From Mesodorylaimus sp. YZB2_4 (taxonomy: Eukaryota > Nematoda > Enoplea > Dorylaimida > Dorylaimidae), in contig JASANH010001429.1 of NCBI GenBank assembly GCA_030248295.1, positions 1 to 64,000 of the forward strand: a stretch of DNA of 64,000 bases, given 5' to 3'. This document shows, piece after piece, positions 57,700-64,000 of the stretch; within the stretch, counting starts at the first letter, position 1; each line of letters begins with the position of its first letter. A program made the position numbers and the translations under genes. The notes under the pieces are model-generated. The model was not told the DNA's origin. It saw only the letters and a program-made list of their open reading frames with translations, and did no database searches.

Positions 57700-58139
57700 T
57701 GGCACGTTTGTGTGCGTGAAGGGCCAGCTGACATTCCACACAGTTTAATTTGACAGTGAAATTTCAATCCAAAGCCAAGTTCTCTTAACAAGATTCGTTT
57801 TCTTCCTACAGTCTTGAGTGCAGCGCAAAGTAACATATCAACTGAAGAGTAACAAATTCACAGATTGGCACTGCTTCTTGGTGATACTCTCTATAACTGC
57901 TTGAAACTAGCAAGCCGAATAGAAAACATGGACGTGCTGCTGTAGCCTGAGCGGTATCTTCTGCGAGGCAAAAAACTTGATTTTCTTGTAATTTCTAATG
58001 AGCGCATCACATTCAACAAATCTGGCAGATCAAGGAGTACCGCTCGTTCTCTTTAATCAGCCAAGGCGACCTAAGAATAGGCGACGTATTGACGTACAGC
58101 TTTCGCTATGGAAAATGTAAGAATCACCGCAATGGACTT
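57700..58139. other. 3' flank of the secreted protein gene
   Basis: Presumed 3' UTR and spacer; no element recognised. Confidence 0.35.
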
Positions 58140-58650
58140 TTGATCAAAAAACCAAATCAGTGCCAAATTCATGTTCGAGATATTTTCCTATAGTTACCTT
58201 GCACGTAGTCTCTGGAAAAACATTCTCATCCCTCGTGAAGTCATGTTGGCACAGCTATAAACAACAAGAAGTTTTTTAGGGATACGTGATGTTGAGACAA
58301 TAAAACAGATATAATCAACAAAAAACCCCTCCTGTTCATGTTATTCCGACATAATTACTGTTTTCTTTTGGAATGTACACGCGGCCTATGATGCGGTAAC
58401 GTGGAGGGCGTGTATATTCTCCAAGAAAACAGGTTATACTGAATGTTCCAGCCAGGCACGTAGGGCTCAATTGTTTGATATGCTATTGTAATATTTGTAA
58501 ACACCAGCTGCACGTATATTCTGTCCCGCCAATTGTAGTCGGCTTATATAAAAGGATGTCACAGAAATGGAACACATCCCATGTTATATTTTATATTATA
58601 GGTTTTTTACCCTAAACTACTCTGAACAGAGCACAAAGAGTGAACAGGCT
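58140..58650 (+). repeat. Duplicated channel promoter region, upstream copy without ORF
   Basis: This block aligns, with divergence, to 59278-59700 directly upstream of the DEG/ENaC gene. Shared strings in order include TTTTGATCAAA, CACGTAG-CTCTGG, TGTTATTCCGA-ATAATTA, GATRTGCTATTRT, AGCTGCACGTA and a TATA box (TTATATAAAAGG at 58544-58555). An AGAGATGG/AGAAATGG string and CTAAA-ACAGAGC follow. Downstream, where a channel should begin, only short frames are open. Confidence 0.68.
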
Positions 58651-59277
58651 CTGTTTCAGAATAAGTAGTCAAATATTTGGTTGTTCCAGAATTACAACAA
58701 ATATTCGTTGAGTGTACAGTCTGATCGCTTGGTGGATTCTGAGTCTGATTTGACCTTGATTCTGCGCTACTTCTGTTTACATGGAAAGGGCTCTGATGTC
58801 ACACAGTCCGGCGCACATTTTTCTGAACCCTCGGACTTCTGCTCGCTAGGGCACATTGTGTCAAAGTGACAGCGGAAATACCGTTTTTTTTTCTCTGCGT
58901 GTTCGACCTACTGGAGATGCAACTGTTCTTACTCTCTACCCACGAAAGCTTAAATCAAGGAAACTCTGAAGCATTGTGCAAAAAATAGAGAACCTGCACT
59001 CTTTTTCATATTGCCAGATAGACAATCTGCCCAAGACGTGGATCTCGATCTCGATCTAGGGGCCTAAATTAGCGATAATATGATATGTTGGAGTGCACTG
59101 CACCTGCATTGGCGATGCCCACCCGCTCCCGTCTGTCTACTGTCCACTAGAGATTAACGCGCCCAGAAAGCACCAGCAGCGTCTGCTTGCGAGCGAGAGT
59201 CTCAGGATACAAAAAAATGCGGTCGTCGTCGTCATTTAGAAAGCATGGTCGGAAAGTTTTCAGTCAGAACTCCAAGC
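58651..59277. other. Spacer where a second channel ORF would be expected
   Basis: One 62-codon frame (58681-58869) shows no DEG/ENaC similarity. No other gene recognised. Confidence 0.4.
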
Positions 59278-59700
59278 GTTTTGATCAAAGAACAACGTTA
59301 GCGCTAACTATGTGAATTTTTAACATTCGTGACCATTTCCTGTTCATTCGTCACGTAGCTCTGGGAAAAGGCATTCTTATATCTACACAGAATTCTACTA
59401 GAGCAGGTAATGGCCTTTTATAGGCAAAATATGTTGAGAAAACATGACTGAAAGGAAGCTACGCTGAAGGATGTACTGAAGGATTTATGGTCCAATGTTA
59501 TTCCGAGATAATTAACAAGCCACCGCTGCCGGTGTGCACGTGTGGTTTGAATATTCGATGTGCTATTATGATTTTTGTGAATACTAGCTGCACGTAGTCG
59601 GCAATACAGTACGGATATATAAAGAGATTTCCCAGAGATGGCACACAAGCCGACTGGTTTTTGTCTGCTTCTATACTAAACAGAGCCAAGTGTGGCCAGG
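59278..59700 (+). promoter_or_regulatory. Promoter region of the DEG/ENaC gene
   Basis: A TATA-like TATATAAAG at 59616-59624 lies 100 bp before the start codon. The shared AGCTGCACGTA block just upstream is conserved with the second copy at ~58506, marking it as a candidate regulatory element. Conservation between two diverged copies is the evidence; function is inferred. Confidence 0.55.
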
Positions 59701-59723
59701 TCCTGCTTCAGTGCAGATCCGGA

Positions 59724-61325
59724 ATGACGCGTTACATAAATTGTAAGTTAGCGGTTTATGTTGTCCTTTTCCTCCTCTTGACTGCTGTGGCTGTTTGGGA
59801 TGTCCAAAACATTATTTCTGATTACATGTTCGACAATCAATTTTCTTTGGTCAGAGTTCATAATATTACTAATTATTTCCCATTTATTGGGAAAACAGAA
59901 ATTTGCTTAATATATAATTATCCAGGAAAATTTCCAGATTGGCCAACATTTTTTAATAAAGATATGTATCAGAAATTTAACGAGAGTATTTGGCTTCAAA
60001 ATTTCTCTTGGCGCGAAAATGATTTTGATTTTCAAACACCCTTGGATACTGAAGATTATTTTGATATCGGTGCATTTTACTCTGGTGTACAAAATCTGGA
60101 CGAGAAAGGCTTGGATATTTTGGATGCTGCGATAGATATTACATCGAAGAACAAAATAGAGTTAATGTTTCTTCTCGACGAATTCATTCAAAACCCAAAA
60201 AGTATGCAGCTACTGAAAAAAATATGGCTGGAAGATATACAACCGCGTGCTGTATGGGCTGATTTGGAAGCGGGACAAGAAATTGCTTTAAATGGATACG
60301 ATTCATCGAAAGTTTGTTTCACAATTCCATTAAATCAATCAATGACGACTGAAGACTTTGAGCAAATGTATTTCTTCAACAATCTTTATTTCAATAATCC
60401 TACGCCATCAGATACGAATGACGCTGCTAATGTGAGAGTGAAGATTGCTGGTGATATTCTGCCTTTGCCAGCTGTGACTCTTTTCCTCAATAATCTGACC
60501 ACTTACATCGATGTGATCATTTCGAATAGCGGGGTTTTCGATCGCTCACGATTCCCGCCCTGCTCTGAATTTTTCGACAATCAAGCTGATTGTATGGATG
60601 ATATAAAAATCCAGACTGTGTCAAAAATCTGCAGCTGCATTCCTTTTTCCTATGCTTTCAAACAATGGCTTAGAAATGGTAATTTCGGAAAATCGGAGCT
60701 CATTGTCAGCTCTTACTGCACTGCAAAAAAATACGAAACATGTTGGCAGAGGGCCATGGAAGAAACAAGTATGTGGCAGGAAAAAGCCATTTCAGAAAAA
60801 CTATGCGTTCCTTGTAAATATTTCAAGAATGTGTATAAAATAACAAATAATACCAGCGATGATTGGTATCCTTCATCTCATAGAATAAAAATAAATTTTC
60901 AATGCACAGAGAGAGAATATCTGCTCTTCGAAGAAAGAGAAGCCGATGGGCCATCGCAGTTGATCTCAAAAATTGGCGGTGATCTGGGTTTGTATATCGG
61001 GTTCAGCATGGTTAGCATTTTGGAATTATTTCTATTTTTATATAATGCTGGACAAGAACAACAACAGTCGACCAGTGAGTCATCGATGAGAAAATGGTTG
61101 GGATTTTGGTCGAAATATGTCAGCAGAAATTTTATGCTCGTTTTAAATGGAAACCAGCTAGAGGCACAATTTGAAGAATTGGGGAAAGATATGAAGCAAA
61201 TTGGAAGCATTCTGCGTGAGCTAAGAAATCGATTGGAAAAGTTGGAAAACGAGAAAGAGCGCAATGGAGGCATGGCGATTGAAAATCGAAAACGAGGCTC
61301 TATGATTACACGAATTGAATTGTAA
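59724..61325 (+). CDS. DEG/ENaC-family cation channel subunit, intronless
   Basis: 533 aa from the ATG at 59724 (the frame is open a little further upstream but from TTG). TM1 is near residues 9-26 (LAVYVVLFLLLTAVAVWDV). The extracellular domain carries many N-glycosylation sequons and the Cys-rich end of the family: RFPPCSEFFDNQADCMDD, ICSCIPFSYAF, SYCTAKKYETC, KLCVPCKYF. TM2 and the selectivity region begin at residue ~418: GGDLGLYIGFSMVSILELF, the family signature (GGxxGLxxGxSxxSxxE). The C-terminus is Lys/Glu-rich, predicted helical (LEAQFEELGKDMKQIGSIL). Such channels are trimeric, usually Na+-permeable and gated by force, acid or peptides. The N-terminal cytosolic tail is very short and lacks the HG gating motif, and FPAVTxC after TM1 is not clear, so gating may be unusual. 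No introns are needed across 1.6 kb. Confidence 0.88.
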   Translation: MTRYINCKLAVYVVLFLLLTAVAVWDVQNIISDYMFDNQFSLVRVHNITNYFPFIGKTEICLIYNYPGKFPDWPTFFNKDMYQKFNESIWLQNFSWRENDFDFQTPLDTEDYFDIGAFYSGVQNLDEKGLDILDAAIDITSKNKIELMFLLDEFIQNPKSMQLLKKIWLEDIQPRAVWADLEAGQEIALNGYDSSKVCFTIPLNQSMTTEDFEQMYFFNNLYFNNPTPSDTNDAANVRVKIAGDILPLPAVTLFLNNLTTYIDVIISNSGVFDRSRFPPCSEFFDNQADCMDDIKIQTVSKICSCIPFSYAFKQWLRNGNFGKSELIVSSYCTAKKYETCWQRAMEETSMWQEKAISEKLCVPCKYFKNVYKITNNTSDDWYPSSHRIKINFQCTEREYLLFEEREADGPSQLISKIGGDLGLYIGFSMVSILELFLFLYNAGQEQQQSTSESSMRKWLGFWSKYVSRNFMLVLNGNQLEAQFEELGKDMKQIGSILRELRNRLEKLENEKERNGGMAIENRKRGSMITRIEL

Positions 61326-62351
61326 AGACACTTCAGAATGCATGTAAAAAATAAAAGGAAAAAAGAAATTGTTCGCGTGTGAAAATATATTGCGAAATGC
61401 ATTTAGTAATGAGAAATCATGATCTTTGGTCCATGAAACCTTTGACGGACTGGTTATCATTCCTGCATTGGATTGGATTGCGTCATTGTTGATCAGTGTA
61501 TCCACAGAGTGCACAGTACACTGCACAGCGCAGGTTACATAAGGGTGTACCAGGGTAGCGTGATAAGGATGCAACGTGATTGGGGTGACTTGGGCGTGCT
61601 CAGGGTTCATGTTTGGCCTATGCCAATCACCTAAAAGATTTCCACGTCTCACCCATGCCAGCATATATGTTCTTCATGACGTGGGCTCAACCAATATCAC
61701 TCGAATGTATCCATAGAAGAAAAGCATATGGCACGAAATTGAACCACGGGATACAGCAGGTGGATTCTGTCGCGTAATTTCCCGTGCAAACTAATATAAT
61801 CACGTGAATCATTCTGGTGCTTCAAAGGTTCGTGGCTTTTTATCAACCGACTCGTCCTCTTCTCATCTAATGTCGAACACAGTCCTGGCGGATACACAAA
61901 CTTGCATGTTCAAAAGAACTTGGCAAAAATTTGACTTTCAAAAAATTCAGGCAATTTACACAAGTGCAACTATTAGGCCACTGTTATGCTCTAATATAAA
62001 GCTACAGCCAACTGCACCTGACTTTCAGTCACAGAACAGCAGGTTTTTTTCATCAGTAATATCACAAGACTCACCTGTTTTGCATCTTCGATTCGCAACT
62101 TATGGGCCACTTACGACTTTCCGGTCCTTGCCCACCTTTTCGGGACGTCTCAAATTTCGTTCGAAACACCTGAGGAGTCCAAAAGATGAGAAATGCATGT
62201 CTGTATCGCGCATACTCATAGGCCAGTTACAAACCGTGATTGAACGTCTCCGAGAAGTTTCACACTGCGCACTCGCAAAGGTCATCTGTGCATGACGAGT
62301 TGAACGACGCGAAGAGGTAGAACCTGTCCGAGAGAGAGGCACTAACACGAT
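61326..62351. other. Intergenic between channel and collagen
   Basis: Contains an AATAAAAG poly(A)-like site near 61351 for the channel gene. A 163-codon plus-strand frame at 61804-62295 and overlapping minus frames show no domain and are not called. Confidence 0.4.
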
Positions 62352-62460
62352 AAATGTGGGAATTCATGGATCATGGACAAGAAGAAACGACTTCTTCCAA
62401 AAATGTGCGTTTGGAAATGGATCATGAAATTTCAGAGACAAATTCATGGCCAAAGAGGCC

Positions 62461-62467
62461 TATAAAA
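62461..62467 (+). promoter_or_regulatory. TATA box of the right collagen copy
   Basis: TATAAAA lies ~45 bp before the first intron donor (62513) and ~25-30 bp before a likely transcription start in CTCATTGCACTTG. The left copy has TACAAGA at the same place (46107-46113). Confidence 0.65.
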
Positions 62468-62572
62468 AGGGAGGCAGGAGGAGGGAGACTCATTGCACTT
62501 GCCCTTGAACAAGTAAGTTACAACTGCTTCCCGTGGCATGTGCCCAGTCTAAGTTGTCCTTTCCAGCTGACC

Positions 62573-63716
62573 ATGGCAGTCAAAGTCGCAGCCTGTTTGG
62601 CCACTGTCCTGAGCGTGCTGACCCTGCTGGGGTGCATCGTGTTCGTGCCCATGCTGTGGAACAAGGTGGCCGACATCCAATCCATGGTCCAGAATGATTT
62701 GGACGAGTTCAATGTAGGAAAGTCCCCGCCCTATTCCCACCAATCTGTCCGATTGAGTGACTTTTTCAGGTGATTGCCGAAGACGCCTGGAAGGAAATCT
62801 TTGTGATCAAGAGCGGGGCCAGTCCGCCCAAGGCCAGAGCAGTCCGTCAGGCGGCATCGTGCAGTAAGTTGTGCTCATTTTGATCTCTGTGCCGGGTAAA
62901 TATGCGGCGTTTTATAGACTGCGATGCCAACAATCGCTGTCCGCCAGGCCCGCCTGGAGCACCTGGAGAGAACGGCAATGACGGGTGAGTTTTCCATTCA
63001 GTGCACAATGCACTGTGAATCAAATAGTCCACCCTTTCAGGTACCCTGGAGACCCTGGTGCACCCGGCGCACCTGGCTTTCCTGGCAATTACCCAGCCAT
63101 CCCGTTGTCGAGTGATGGTCGCTGCCGTTGGTGCCCTTACGGACCCCCTGGTCCGCCAGGCGCCCCCGGAGCACCCGGCCAATCGGTAGGTCCCCCAGTT
63201 CTCCTGTCCAAGCATATTCTAAAGCATCAGGCATTTCAGGGATCCAAAGGTGCCCCCGGCGCCCCTGGATATCCAGGAAGGAATGGCAACCCAGGCCCAC
63301 CTGGAGCCCCGGGAGGGAAGATCGACGGCACTCCTGGCAGACAGGGAGCCGCTGGAGAACCAGGCGCGAACGCTGTGGGCGGTCAGAAGGGCGACACAGG
63401 AGCCCCTGGAACACGAGGCGAGCCAGGGCCTCCTGGAATCAACGCTGGCCCTGGCGTCCCGGGGAGACCCGGCGCCCCTGGACCAATCGGACCTCCCGGC
63501 ACTGCTGGTGCTCCTGGTATGCAACCAGCGCATTCACAGAACTCGGCTCGCCCTAGTCTCCTTCTCTTTTCAGGCGTTCCTGGCGAGAAAGGCCCACCTG
63601 GTGGACCTGGCGCGGCTGGAGCCCCTGGGAAGGACGCCCAATATTGTTCTTGCCCTCGTCGTAGCAAGGCGGCTGCCAAGGCCAAAGCTAAAGCTAAGGC
63701 CAAGGCCAAGGCGTAA
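62573..63716 (+). CDS. Cuticle collagen, right copy (288 aa)
   Basis: Coding exons are 62573-62713, 62770-62863, 62918-62984, 63041-63185, 63240-63516 and 63574-63716, after a 5'-UTR intron at 62513-62566. Phases are continuous and restore unbroken Gly-X-Y across each junction (for example GQS|GSKGAPGAP). Domains are as in the left copy: N-terminal Col_cuticle_N segment (1-47), WKEIF (54-58), RAVR cleavage site (70-73), CNCDANNRC, Gly-X-Y blocks, then CSCPRRSK with a shorter Lys-Ala tail. Only two substitutions stand out in the triple-helical part (GVPGRP vs GAPGRP; GPIGPP vs GPVGPP). With an intact TATA box and AATAAA this is probably the better-expressed copy. A basic Lys-Ala tail is not usual for cuticle collagens and could offer extra cross-linking lysines. 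Confidence 0.92.
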
Positions 63717-63808
63717 TCTCCTCTTTCTTTTTGAATTTTTTAAATCAATTTAGTGCCTTTCAGTGCGTAGATTTTATGACCAGTTCTGTAATTCTTTGCA
63801 CTGCATTC

Positions 63809-63814
63809 AATAAA
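63809..63814 (+). terminator. Poly(A) signal of the right collagen copy
   Basis: AATAAA lies 93 bases after the stop codon. The left copy has AGTAAA at the matching position (44736-44741, minus strand). Confidence 0.65.
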
Positions 63815-64000
63815 TTGCTTTATTTCTCACTTATCGTTTGCCGCTCGCTTATTAGTCGTAAACACTTAAAACCTTAAAAATGTGTTCTTAAAACTTTAAG
63901 TCTATTGCCATCCAAAAATGACACCAATCAAGGGCACACTCATCGCTCATGAAATTGTGTCATATGCGTTCGAATAGGCATGAGTTTTCATAAATAGACA

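Larger units (their letters stand above)
62352..64000 (+). repeat. Right arm of the large inverted duplication (runs off the window)
   Basis: This arm is the inverted counterpart of 44550-46224, beginning at about GGAATTCATGGATCATGG and still matching at the final base. The spacer between arms is about 16.1 kb and contains the Cys-rich gene, GPCR relic, secreted orphan and DEG/ENaC gene. Confidence 0.92.

Noticed and set aside
61804-62295. 163-codon plus-strand frame before the right collagen copy
   Set aside because: No ATG-context, domain or homology was recognised, and it lies in probable promoter sequence.
1-64000. CRISPR array, operon-type bacterial genes, rRNA genes or spliced-leader RNA genes
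   Set aside because: No regularly spaced repeats, rRNA-like blocks or SL-like sequences were seen; gene structures are eukaryotic.

Overview
The window looks like a nematode genome. It holds two copies of a gene with the nematode cuticle-collagen N-terminal domain, RXXR cleavage site, Cys clusters and Gly-X-Y blocks. It also has a DEG/ENaC channel, a secreted Cys-rich gene of DUF19/CPG4 type, a lustrin-type Cys domain, and short (~54 bp) GT-AG introns next to very long ones. The species cannot be named from sequence alone. All exon models were joined by hand from splice sites, reading phase and protein similarity.

Layout. 1.2-8.6 kb (+): an ETS1/2-type transcription factor in four exons with continuous phase, carrying a LINE fragment in intron 1 and a dead copy of its recognition-helix exon in intron 3. 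8.6-12.7 kb: little recognisable, with an orphan 126-codon ORF, a 58-bp inverted repeat pair and a 16-bp minisatellite. 12.7-21.2 kb: a graveyard containing an ABCC-type pseudogene, BEL/Pao gag pieces, a degraded Ty3/gypsy element, an RTE-like LINE with a 50-bp hairpin insertion, and a gypsy integrase fragment. 21.3-21.7 kb (-): a secreted bulb-type (mannose-binding) lectin.

23.7-42.0 kb (-): the most notable locus. Seven exons with perfect phase and splice agreement encode a 592-residue secreted protein: signal peptide, Ser/Thr/Pro-rich segment, lustrin-type Cys domain, mucin-like linker, MBLAC1-like metallo-beta-lactamase domain with all metal ligands. Its 14.8-kb intron 4 contains four single-exon LAPTM-like four-pass membrane protein genes on the same strand, two of them with Nedd4-type PPxY tails. 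Several WGATAR sites lie just upstream of the host gene.

44.5-64.0 kb: an inverted duplication with arms of at least 1.65 kb and a ~16.1-kb spacer. Each arm carries a complete cuticle collagen gene ending in a Lys-Ala tail. The right-hand copy has TATA and AATAAA signals; the left copy has lost both consensus matches while its reading frame stays open. The spacer holds a five-exon secreted Cys-rich gene with a tRNA-like sequence in an intron, a rhodopsin-family GPCR relic, an unrecognised secreted 243-residue protein, and an intronless DEG/ENaC channel whose promoter region is present a second time 1.1 kb upstream without a channel ORF.
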